A stretch of 11,065 nt of DNA from an uncultured Caulobacter sp. (GTDB taxonomy: Bacteria; Pseudomonadota; Alphaproteobacteria; Caulobacterales; Caulobacteraceae): NCBI GenBank assembly GCA_937991555.1, contig CALKHU010000188.1, forward strand, positions 1 through 11,065. The letters are read 5' to 3'. The first letter of the stretch is position 1, and every line of letters starts with the position of its first letter. A program made the translations under genes and the position numbers. Below, in pieces: positions 1-7,293 of the stretch. The notes under the pieces are model-generated. The model was not told the DNA's origin. It worked only from the letters and a program-made list of their open reading frames with translations, and searched no databases.

Positions 1-932
1 GGGGACACGACGGCACGCTGCTGTCGTTCCGCTCGTCGATGATCCTCTCGCCGGAGCTCGGTCTGGGCGTCTTCGTGACGACCAACGCCGAGACGGGCGA
101 CCGGCTGACCCGCGACCTCGCCGGCCGGATCGTGCAACGCTTCTACGGTCCGGCCCCGACCTTGCCGGAGCCCGGGTCGCAGTGGCTCAAGGCCAACGCC
201 TCGGCGTTCGAGGGTGAGTACCTCGCCAACCGCCGCGCCTTCCACGGCCTCGAGAAGTTCGTCGGCCTGATCAACAGCCGCGTTTCGGTGAAGGTAAGCA
301 ACGACGGCGTGCTGATCATCCGCGGCTTCGACTTCACCTCCCGCTGGCTGCCGGTCGGCACGGACGGCCGCTTCCGTCAGGCCGACGGCTGGCGCACCCT
401 CGCCTTCGAGATGAAGGACGGGCGCGCCCAGCGCTACTTCACCGGCGGCGGCGTCAACGGCTACGAGCGCGTGGGGTTCTTCGGCGGCCAGGGCTGGTTC
501 GACAACCTCGGCCTCGTCACCCTGCTTGCGGCCCTGGCCACCCTGGCGGGCGTCGGCCTGCGCTTCGGCCAGCGCGACTACCGTGAGACGCCGATGCAGC
601 GCCGGGTCAGCCTGATCCAGACCACCCAGGCGACGCTCTGGGTGCTGGCGGCCTTCACGACCGGCCTCTGGCTGACCCGGACCGGCGACATCGCGGCGAT
701 CTTCTTCGACTGGCCTGGCGGGCTGATGCTCACGGCCTCGTCCTGCGCCCTCGTCGCCAGCCTGCTTTCGGTCGCCAACCTGGTGCTGCTGCCTTTCGTC
801 TGGCGCGGCGGCCGACGGGTCGACAGCTGGACCACCGGCCGCAAGCTGCGCGCCACCATGACCGCCCTGATCTTCGCCGCCTTCGCCCTCGTGCTGGCGA
901 CCCGCGGCGCGATCTACCCCTGGGCCAGCTGA
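1..932 (+). CDS. Serine hydrolase (beta-lactamase/PBP class) with C-terminal membrane domain, 3' part
   Basis: The frame is already open at base 3 and has no stop before 930-932, so the gene begins outside the window; the internal ATG at 39 is not the start. The first residues, GHDGTLLSF, look like the HxG box that replaces KTG in class C beta-lactamase-related esterases and peptidases, followed by the typical strand PELGLGVFVTTN. The SxxK and YxN motifs would lie upstream. A DUF3471-like beta-rich segment follows (roughly bases 160-480), then about four hydrophobic helices (about 505-565, 610-675, 690-795 and 855-925). Such proteins are usually envelope hydrolases acting on peptidoglycan, small esters or peptides; the substrate cannot be told from this fragment. 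The family call is fairly secure, the exact activity is not. Confidence 0.8.
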   Translation, partial: GHDGTLLSFRSSMILSPELGLGVFVTTNAETGDRLTRDLAGRIVQRFYGPAPTLPEPGSQWLKANASAFEGEYLANRRAFHGLEKFVGLINSRVSVKVSNDGVLIIRGFDFTSRWLPVGTDGRFRQADGWRTLAFEMKDGRAQRYFTGGGVNGYERVGFFGGQGWFDNLGLVTLLAALATLAGVGLRFGQRDYRETPMQRRVSLIQTTQATLWVLAAFTTGLWLTRTGDIAAIFFDWPGGLMLTASSCALVASLLSVANLVLLPFVWRGGRRVDSWTTGRKLRATMTALIFAAFALVLATRGAIYPWAS

Positions 933-948
933 TCCGGTCATCCACAGC

Positions 949-969
949 TTTCGCCGGCCCGCGGCGAAA
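949..969. other. Intergenic hairpin
   Basis: TTTCGCCG (949-956) and CGGCGAAA (962-969) form a perfect 8-bp stem with a 5-base loop, 17 bases after the stop of the serine hydrolase gene. There is no T tract after it on either strand, so it is not a textbook intrinsic terminator. It may still pause transcription or protect the mRNA end. The rest of the 933-1023 gap holds a GANTC site at 997-1001 and no clear promoter. Confidence 0.4.
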
Positions 970-1023
970 AGACCGGCTGACGGCACGCCCCTCGCAGAGT
1001 CAGGATCAAACTGACGGCGTGGG

Positions 1024-1434
1024 GTGCGTGTCGTGTCAAAACAGGACGGTCTTGTCTTCGGACTGGCGGGGATGGTGTCGTGGGCGGCCAGTTCCGCCTA
1101 CTACGTGGCTTTCGGGCCGACGCTGCTTGAGAGCGCCTTCTGGTTCTACGCCGCCAACGCCTTCATGGCGGCGGCGGCGGCGACGCTGATGTTCCACGGC
1201 GTCGCGCGGGTTCGCCGGCTGACGCGCCGCCGGCGGCCGCTGGCGGCGGCGATGTTCATCCTGCCCGGCCTGTCGCTCGGGGCTCTGACGGCCCTCAAGC
1301 TGACCGACATGCTGCCGGACCTCGACCCGGTGACCATCGGGCGCTACGCCGCCTTCATGCTGGTCGGCCATGTCACCGTCGGCGTCACGGCCTTCGAACG
1401 CCCGCACCGGCCAACGGCGTCACACGCACGGTGA
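1024..1434 (+). CDS. Small four-helix membrane protein of unknown function
   Basis: A 136-residue protein with four predicted membrane segments, at about residues 9-30, 36-57, 74-95 and 105-124, and a strongly basic loop between helices 2 and 3 (RVRRLTRRRRP), which by the positive-inside rule should be cytoplasmic. The size and four-helix pattern resemble small uncharacterised membrane families such as DUF5367, but I cannot confirm that. The start is a GTG at 1024; a second in-frame GTG at 1033 is equally possible, and neither has a clear Shine-Dalgarno sequence. The 3' end runs 50 bases into the convergent RusA gene. Codon use and the long open helices support a real gene. No function can be assigned. 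Confidence 0.65.
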   Translation: MRVVSKQDGLVFGLAGMVSWAASSAYYVAFGPTLLESAFWFYAANAFMAAAAATLMFHGVARVRRLTRRRRPLAAAMFILPGLSLGALTALKLTDMLPDLDPVTIGRYAAFMLVGHVTVGVTAFERPHRPTASHAR

Positions 1435-1762
1435 TCCGCTCCCGGTCGCCCGGACGCCGCTCGACCAGCAGCCGGGCGACCTGGGCGTCGTCATGGAAGG
1501 CGTAGCCCTTGATGGCGTCGAGGATCGCCTTGGCCAGGTTGTCGAGGTCAAGCCACGGCGGCTCGCCCTCGTAGTCCATCAGGATCTCGACGCCGTAGTC
1601 GCCCCAGGCCGGTCGCGAGCCCCGCCATTCCTTGCGGAAGAACTCGTAGATCAGCGGCTTGTAGTACTTCGCCTGCGTCGTCAGCCCGTCGACGACGATC
1701 TCGAACACGCCGCCGGATTCGCGGGCGCGCACCTTTCCCCGGCCTGTCCATTGTCCGTCCAT
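1385..1762 (-). CDS. rusA: RusA-family Holliday junction endonuclease
   Basis: A 125-residue protein close in length to E. coli RusA (about 120). RusA enzymes resolve four-way DNA junctions as dimers, using metal-binding aspartates. The family core is plain: DLDN at 72-75 (D72 and D74 catalytic), K78, and the second acidic cluster HDDAQV with D91 and D92, corresponding to D70, D72, K76 and D91 of E. coli RusA. The gene stands alone between a membrane protein gene and fumC, with no phage structural, lysis or integrase genes nearby, although RusA is often of phage origin. ATG at 1762 is the start; two other ATGGAC sequences lie 10 bases upstream and 11 downstream but in other frames, and no strong ribosome site is seen. 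The 3' end overlaps the convergent gene by 50 bases. No LexA box is present upstream. Confidence 0.85.
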   Translation of the reverse strand: MDGQWTGRGKVRARESGGVFEIVVDGLTTQAKYYKPLIYEFFRKEWRGSRPAWGDYGVEILMDYEGEPPWLDLDNLAKAILDAIKGYAFHDDAQVARLLVERRPGDRERITVRVTPLAGAGVRRP

Positions 1763-1772
1763 GGCCGTCCAT
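1746..1772. repeat. Three GTCCAT direct repeats at about one helical turn
   Basis: GTCCAT occurs at 1746-1751, 1757-1762 and 1767-1772, spaced 11 and 10 bases apart, over the start of rusA; on the minus strand each reads ATGGAC. A 12-bp perfect palindrome, GCCGCTAGCGGC, follows at 1774-1785. Together they could be a binding site or chance in GC-rich coding sequence. Confidence 0.3.
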
Positions 1773-1786
1773 AGCCGCTAGCGGCC

Positions 1787-1814
1787 TTGCAGTCTGCGGC
1801 CTTGACGCTAAACC
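1787..1814 (+). promoter_or_regulatory. Candidate sigma-73 promoter of fumC
   Basis: GCTAAACC at 1807-1814 matches the Caulobacter sigma-73 -10 consensus GCTANAWC at all but one defined position. TTGCAG at 1787-1792 is a partial -35 lying 14 bases upstream, at the edge of the usual spacing. Transcription would begin around 1820, giving a leader of about 25 bases before the fumC ATG. The match to the consensus is seen; promoter activity is inferred. Confidence 0.4.
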
Positions 1815-1845
1815 GGGCGCGCCAGTTTCTGCCCCGGGAAAGACC

Positions 1846-3237
<1,392 letters not shown>

Positions 3238-3263
3238 GCGCCTGCTCCCATGTTCGGCGCGTG

Positions 3264-3290
3264 AACGGCGCGCTCTTCGGTCGCGCCGTT
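3264..3290 (+). terminator. Intrinsic terminator of fumC
   Basis: AACGGCGCG (3264-3272) and CGCGCCGTT (3282-3290) form a perfect 9-bp stem with a 9-base loop, and a short T run (3289-3292) overlaps and follows the stem. It lies 26 bases after the fumC stop and separates fumC from the ATPase gene. The T tract is short, as is common in GC-rich genomes. Confidence 0.65.
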
Positions 3291-3319
3291 TTCGCATTCA
3301 GCCGCCCGCCGACGCTCTT

Positions 3320-3334
3320 GAACATATGGGGAAC
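3320..3334. promoter_or_regulatory. LexA-type SOS box
   Basis: GAAC (3320-3323), seven bases, then GAAC (3331-3334) is the direct-repeat operator GTTC-N7-GTTC read on the other strand, which LexA binds in Caulobacter, Rhodobacter and rhizobia. It is the only direct GTTC/GAAC N7 pair I found on either strand of the window. It ends 18 bases before the preferred start of the ATPase gene and overlaps a TTGAAC -35-like hexamer (3318-3323). Occupancy by LexA is inferred. Confidence 0.6.
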
Positions 3335-3352
3335 ACGCGTCATGGTCGCACC

Positions 3353-4132
3353 ATGACCGCCCTCGCCCGCCCCTACTGGATCGCCGCCGAGTTGATCCGA
3401 CGCGAGGGCTGGGACGAGGCCGCCTACCCTTTCAACCTGCCCGTCGTGCGCCGGACAGACGCCATCGAATTCCATCCGCGCGTCACCTTCCTCGTCGGCG
3501 AGAACGGCTCTGGCAAGTCGACGCTGATCGAGGCGTTGGCGGTGGCTTGGGGGTTCAACGCCGAGGGCGGATCAAAGAACTTCGCCTTCAACACCCGCGC
3601 CTCGCATTCGCCCCTGCATCGTTTCGTGCGGCCTGTGCGCTCGACGATACGCCCGCACGATGGCTACTTCCTGCGCGCGGAAAGCTTCTTCAACGTCCAG
3701 ACCGAGATCGAACGGCTCGACGAGGAGCCTGGGGCCGGACCGAAGATCGCCCGTTCCTACGGGAAAAGGGCTCTGCACGAGCAGTCGCACGGCGAGGCCT
3801 TCTTCTCCCTGTTCGAGAACCGGCTGATGGGCGACGGGCTCTACATCATGGACGAGCCGGAGGCGGCGCTGTCGCCGGCCCGTCAGCTGTCGTTCCTGGC
3901 CAAGCTGCACGACCTGGTGCTGGCGCAGTCGCAACTGATCATCGCCACCCACTCGCCGATCATCCTCGGCTACCCGGACGCCTGGATCTACCAGGCGTCG
4001 GAGCACGGGCTGGAGCGGGTCGAGTACGAAGATACCGAGCACTTCCAGATCACGCGCGGCTTCCTGAACCGGCGCGAGACCTACCTGAAGGTGCTGCTGG
4101 AAGAGTGCAACGACCTGCCGCCGCCACGGTGA
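3353..4132 (+). CDS. Small ABC/SMC-like AAA family ATPase, possibly SOS-regulated
   Basis: A 259-residue soluble ATPase of the type annotated as predicted AAA ATPase (COG3910-like). Counting from ATG 3353: Walker A GENGSGKS at 49-56, an ABC-signature equivalent LHEQSHGEAF at 141-150, Walker B LYIMDEPE at 163-170 with the catalytic glutamate, and the H-switch in IIATHSPI with H200. The short insert between Walker A and the signature has no long coiled coil, so it is not a RecN- or RecF-sized protein. Cellular role is unknown. An upstream in-frame ATG at 3326 would add nine residues, but it lies inside the LexA-type box and has no ribosome site, so 3353 is preferred. That start also lacks a Shine-Dalgarno sequence, which fits a leaderless mRNA. 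The gene stands alone between the fumC terminator and a hairpin element. Confidence 0.85.
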   Translation: MTALARPYWIAAELIRREGWDEAAYPFNLPVVRRTDAIEFHPRVTFLVGENGSGKSTLIEALAVAWGFNAEGGSKNFAFNTRASHSPLHRFVRPVRSTIRPHDGYFLRAESFFNVQTEIERLDEEPGAGPKIARSYGKRALHEQSHGEAFFSLFENRLMGDGLYIMDEPEAALSPARQLSFLAKLHDLVLAQSQLIIATHSPIILGYPDAWIYQASEHGLERVEYEDTEHFQITRGFLNRRETYLKVLLEECNDLPPPR

Positions 4133-4133
4133 C

Positions 4134-4209
4134 GGGGACATGCACTTCAGTGCCTGTCGCCCGCCGCGCGGCTGATGGGGACACGTACCGCTGCGCGGAA
4201 CATGTCCCC
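4134..4209. repeat. Twin-hairpin REP/BIME-like element
   Basis: Two imperfect hairpins fill the gap between the convergent ATPase and yccF-like genes. Hairpin A pairs 4134-4146 with 4149-4161 (11 of 13 bp, two-base loop). Hairpin B pairs 4177-4191 with 4195-4209 (13 of 15 bp, three-base loop). Each begins with GGGGACA, and the outermost ends, CGGGGACATG (4133-4142) and CATGTCCCCG (4201-4210), are perfect inverted repeats. Paired short palindromes between convergent genes are typical of REP/BIME elements mobilised by RAYT (TnpA-REP) transposases. It may also terminate transcription from both sides. No transposase gene is in the window. Confidence 0.55.
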
Positions 4210-4213
4210 GACC

Positions 4214-4615
4214 CTATCGCTTCTCCACCACCACCCTGCCGATCGGCGCGAGCGCGATGCCGGCCAGCTGCAGGTCCTTGATCGCGAACGGGATGCCGAT
4301 GATCGTGATGGCCTCGAAGAAGGCCGCGACCAGGTGCGACAGGGCGATGTACCAGCCGCCGAGCAGGAACCAGACGATGTTCAGCACAAAGCCGAGCGGC
4401 CCGGTGCCGATATCGCTCTTGCCGGTGACGATCTCCCGCGACACGATCTCCTTGCCGAAGGGCCAGAAGGCGAAGCCCGCGATGCGCCAGGCGGCGCCGG
4501 TGTAAGGCAGGCCGACGATGGTGATCGCCAGGACGAGGCCGCCCAGAAGCCACAGCAGGCCGCTCAGCCAGCCGCCGAGGATGAACCAGAGGATGTTGAG
4601 GATCAGCCGGATCAC
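4214..4615 (-). CDS. YccF-like inner membrane protein
   Basis: A 133-residue membrane protein of the YccF (DUF307) family; E. coli YccF is about 148 residues and its function is not established. It consists of two homologous halves offset by 72 residues: LNILWFILGGW (6-16) matches LNIVWFLLGGW (78-88), and the ITIVGLP...PFGKEIV block (31-58) matches ITIIGIP...PIGRVVV (103-130). Each half has two hydrophobic stretches, suggesting four membrane passes. The reading frame continues upstream to 5080 but is then antisense to the acetyltransferase gene. The GTG at 4615 is chosen because GGGAG lies six bases upstream and the family homology starts there. It diverges from the acetyltransferase gene with only 33 bases between. 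Confidence 0.85.
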   Translation of the reverse strand: MIRLILNILWFILGGWLSGLLWLLGGLVLAITIVGLPYTGAAWRIAGFAFWPFGKEIVSREIVTGKSDIGTGPLGFVLNIVWFLLGGWYIALSHLVAAFFEAITIIGIPFAIKDLQLAGIALAPIGRVVVEKR

Positions 4616-4632
4616 GTCGCGCTCCCAGGACC

Positions 4633-4647
4633 CGGGGCCGCGCCCCG
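4633..4647. other. GC hairpin just upstream of the acetyltransferase start
   Basis: CGGGGC (4633-4638) and GCCCCG (4642-4647) form a perfect 6-bp stem with a CGC loop, ending one base before the ATG at 4649. It covers the only purine-rich stretch that could act as a ribosome site for that gene and may damp its translation. Confidence 0.35.
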
Positions 4648-4648
4648 C

Positions 4649-5095
4649 ATGAACCAAGACGTGGTCGTCATCGCGCGCGTTGTCGAGAGCCTGCCGGATG
4701 GATTCGACGTAATCCTCCAGGCCGCCGCCTCGGAGGGCGTCCGCAACATGGCGATGCTGGCGGCGCAGTGGGACAGCGGCGAACAGCGCTTCAGCGAGCC
4801 CGGCGCCCTCTTCGCGGCGCTGGTCGACGGCGATCTGGCCGGCGTCGGCGGGGTGACGGTCGAGTCCGCGGCCGGCGAACCGGCGATGCGCATGCGGCGG
4901 CTCTATGTGCTGCCCGTCTACCGTCGCTTCGGCGTCGGACGGCGGCTGGCCGGGGCGATGATGCAACAGGGCTTCCAGGCCGCGCCGCTGCTGACCGTCA
5001 ATGCCGCCGCCTCCGAGGCCGCGCCGGCCTTCTGGGAAGCGATGGGCTTCGAACGCGCCGTCGCCGCCGGCTACTCCCACACGCTGCGGCTCTAG
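4649..5095 (+). CDS. GNAT family N-acetyltransferase
   Basis: A 148-residue GNAT-fold protein that would transfer an acetyl group from acetyl-CoA to an amine. The acetyl-CoA pyrophosphate loop is visible in motif A: the strand RRLYVLPVYRR (83-93) is followed by FGVGRRL (94-100), i.e. the R/Q-x-x-G-x-G/A pattern. Motif B is APAFWEAMGF (125-134), typical of the C-terminal helix and strand. The N-terminal half is variable, so the substrate is unknown. The frame is open back to 4175, but there it is antisense to the yccF-like gene. ATG 4649 gives a normal family length; an ATG at about residue 34 would remove the first strand and helix. A stem-loop covers the likely ribosome site. The stop codon shares CTAG (5092-5095) with the stop of the opposite gene. 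Confidence 0.85.
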   Translation: MNQDVVVIARVVESLPDGFDVILQAAASEGVRNMAMLAAQWDSGEQRFSEPGALFAALVDGDLAGVGGVTVESAAGEPAMRMRRLYVLPVYRRFGVGRRLAGAMMQQGFQAAPLLTVNAAASEAAPAFWEAMGFERAVAAGYSHTLRL

Positions 5096-6435
5096 TTGGC
5101 CCGCCCCATCCAGGGATTGAACAGCCCGTCGGGATCATAGTCGGCGCGGATCCTGTCCAGCCGCGCCATGTTCGCGTCGGACAGAAAGCGGGCCGGCCGG
5201 TCGGCGAGATTCTCGTCCGCCAGCTGGATGCCCTTCGAGTAGGGCTCCAGCGCCTTCATGTGGCGGCCCGCCCAGTCGTTGTGGGCGGCCTCGTCTGCGT
5301 CGGTCCGGACGCCGCCGTACAGGGCCAGATAGGTGCGCCCCTCGACCGAGAATGCCATGTCCGGACGGCTCGGCGGCGGGTTCCAGTTCAGCCACAGCAC
5401 GTGGCTCGGCGATGGCGGCTGGGTCGCGGCGATCTCGCGAATATATGGCAGCAGGGGCTCGATCGGGCCGTCCATCCACATGTTGTCGGCCCGCCAGCGC
5501 ACGCCCGGCATGAACAGCGACTTCTCGCCCGCGCGCATCACGAACCCCAGCGGAACCGGCAGCAGCGGCAGGTTCACGCTGGCCTTCTTCACGACCGGAT
5601 TGCGACGCAGGAAGGCGGTCGCCGCCCGCGCCTCCTTCCAGCTGTCGGCCAGCACCGGCGCGACCACCTCGATGCCCGGCGCGCCGATGATCATCGCCTT
5701 GCGGTTCAGGACCATCTGGAATTCGACCGAGCGGGACACCGAGGGCCCGACCGCGTCCGCCCAGCGCAGCACCTCTTCGAGATGCTCGATGCGAAAGACC
5801 TGCAGCTTCAGCCCGATCACCTTCGGCCGCCGATGCAGGCGCAGGTGGAAGCGGACCACGACGCCGAAGAAGCCCGGGCCGCTGCCGCGCGCCGCCCAGT
5901 AGAGGTCCGGGTTCTCGCGTTCGCTGGCATGGACCAGCGAGCCGTCGGCCAGCACCACGTCAAGGCCGAGCACGTTCTCGCAGCCCAGGCCCATCTGCTG
6001 GCTGTTCCAGCCGAAGCCGCCCTGCAGCAGGAAACCGCCGATGCCGACCGTCCAGGCGTGGGCGATCGGGAAGAACAGGCCCTGCTTCGCCAGTATCGCG
6101 TCGACATCGCCACAGTGACGGCCGGGCTCCACCGTCGCCGTCATCGCCCCGGCGTTGACGGTCATGGCCGTCATGCGTCCCAGGTCCAGCAGCAGGCCGC
6201 CTTCGCGAATGTGGTTCTGCGGCCAGCTGTGGCCGCCGGAACAGACACTGAGCTTCAACCCCTCCGCGCGCGCCCGCCTGACGGCGGCGATCACGTCGTC
6301 GACGCCGTTGGCCTGGATGACGACCGCCGGTCGCCGCCCCGGGTCGCGGGCGTTGAAGCTGGTGCCCAGCACCGCCGCGTCGAACCCGGCCTGTCCCCGC
6401 TCAAGGGTGACGCCTCTTCCCGTGGCCCTGCCCAT
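5092..6435 (-). CDS. FAD-binding oxidoreductase, berberine-bridge-like (PCMH fold)
   Basis: A 447-residue flavoprotein with an N-terminal PCMH-type FAD domain (about residues 30-205), a substrate domain, and a short C-terminal flavin-contacting tail ending DYDPDGLFNPW. The motif CSGGHSW places H69 where berberine-bridge-type enzymes attach FAD covalently. The second attachment residue, a Cys before the xVGxxG loop, is absent: here the segment reads HAWTVGIGG (126-134), so the flavin is probably linked once. Family members oxidise alcohols, sugars, alkaloids or polyketides, usually with O2 as acceptor. No signal peptide is seen, so a cytoplasmic enzyme is likely. The start ATG overlaps the upstream hydrolase stop by one base (TGATG), showing an operon with translational coupling. 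The frame extends upstream inside the hydrolase gene, which I disregard. Confidence 0.88.
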   Translation of the reverse strand: MGRATGRGVTLERGQAGFDAAVLGTSFNARDPGRRPAVVIQANGVDDVIAAVRRARAEGLKLSVCSGGHSWPQNHIREGGLLLDLGRMTAMTVNAGAMTATVEPGRHCGDVDAILAKQGLFFPIAHAWTVGIGGFLLQGGFGWNSQQMGLGCENVLGLDVVLADGSLVHASERENPDLYWAARGSGPGFFGVVVRFHLRLHRRPKVIGLKLQVFRIEHLEEVLRWADAVGPSVSRSVEFQMVLNRKAMIIGAPGIEVVAPVLADSWKEARAATAFLRRNPVVKKASVNLPLLPVPLGFVMRAGEKSLFMPGVRWRADNMWMDGPIEPLLPYIREIAATQPPSPSHVLWLNWNPPPSRPDMAFSVEGRTYLALYGGVRTDADEAAHNDWAGRHMKALEPYSKGIQLADENLADRPARFLSDANMARLDRIRADYDPDGLFNPWMGRAN

Positions 6436-7271
6436 CAGTCCATCTCCCCGTTCGAAGGCCCGAAGGCGGCGTGCAGGTCGGGCAGGATGGCGGCGAGGTG
6501 CGCCATCTCCTGCGCGCAGTGAACCAGCAGGTCGGCGGCCTCGACGGCCTTCATCGGCGCTAGCCGCGCGGCGACGCCGCCCAGCGCCCGGCCGAAGCCG
6601 CCCTCCATGCCCCGAGGCCGGACGTTGCTCCCGCCGACCCAGAAGCGCGACCGCATCTCCGCGCCCTCCGCCGTGGGCCGCACGTGGTGGACCAGCCACC
6701 CGGTCTCCACCGGCGCGCCGGCCAGGCTGCCGCGCGCGCAGATGGCCGTCTGTCCCGTCGCCCGCAGGCGCGCCTCGTCGAAGCCGAGGCTGGCGGGCGG
6801 TACGAAGCGGATCGTCAGCCGCATGCGGGCGGCGCCGACGAACTCGACGACGTTGGAGGTGCGGCCGACGTAGTGGGCGAGGTCGTCCCGGTCGTCTGAC
6901 CAGCCGACATGCACATGGGCGCGCGGATGCCAGAGCTTGTAGCGCTGCGCCTCGCTGCCGTGCCAGGCGAACCACCAGTCCCACATCGCCGGCGTGACGC
7001 CCGGCATCGGGGTCAGGATCGAGATCCTCGCCGAGCCGTCGGGGCAGGTCGTGTAGCCCGTCTCGACCGGATCGTATCCAGGCTTCTGAAGATCACCGGC
7101 CCGGTCCACGCCGGGCATCAGCGCCCAGGCCACGGGGCCGGTGGCGAGCGCTTCCCGGACATGGCCGGACAGCGGCGCGAGGTCGGGGCGGAAGAACCGC
7201 GCGTACGGGCTCTCCGCCAGCTCGCGCTCCGAATAGCCGAGATAGAGATCGCTTTCCGCCGGCCGTCGCAT
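6435..7271 (-). CDS. PhlG-like (2,4-diacetylphloroglucinol hydrolase family) C-C bond hydrolase
   Basis: A 278-residue protein resembling the DAPG hydrolase PhlG family, zinc enzymes that cut an acetyl group from 2,4-diacetylphloroglucinol by C-C bond hydrolysis. In Pseudomonas PhlG, zinc is held by two His and two Glu, with the last pair in an HxxxE helix. The same arrangement is visible: HPRAHVHVGW (115-124) supplies the first His, VVEFVG gives E143, and HCAQE gives H251 and E255. The block WWFAWHGSEAQRYKLWHP is characteristic. ATG 7271 follows GGGGAG at six bases. It is the first gene of a two-gene operon under a TTGACA-containing promoter, divergent from a TetR gene. The true substrate may be another acylated phenol or diketone; the family call is strong, the substrate inferred. 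Confidence 0.85.
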   Translation of the reverse strand: MRRPAESDLYLGYSERELAESPYARFFRPDLAPLSGHVREALATGPVAWALMPGVDRAGDLQKPGYDPVETGYTTCPDGSARISILTPMPGVTPAMWDWWFAWHGSEAQRYKLWHPRAHVHVGWSDDRDDLAHYVGRTSNVVEFVGAARMRLTIRFVPPASLGFDEARLRATGQTAICARGSLAGAPVETGWLVHHVRPTAEGAEMRSRFWVGGSNVRPRGMEGGFGRALGGVAARLAPMKAVEAADLLVHCAQEMAHLAAILPDLHAAFGPSNGEMD

Positions 7272-7293
7272 GCTGCGCTCCCCAGATCGTTCC

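Noticed and set aside
949..969. Hairpin after the serine hydrolase as an intrinsic terminator
   Set aside because: The stem is good but no T tract follows it on either strand.
3252..3266. GTTC-N7-GAAC as a second LexA box
   Set aside because: The half-sites are inverted, not direct, so they do not fit the alphaproteobacterial LexA operator, and the sequence overlaps the fumC terminator region.
4768..6522. 584-codon plus-strand frame across the acetyltransferase and oxidoreductase genes
   Set aside because: It is out of frame with the acetyltransferase and antisense to the oxidoreductase. Its composition is Arg/Ala/Gln/His-rich with no family motif.
6436..6984. Upstream extension of the oxidoreductase frame
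   Set aside because: It overlaps the hydrolase gene in another frame and is Arg-rich. The TGATG coupling and FAD domain boundary support 6435.
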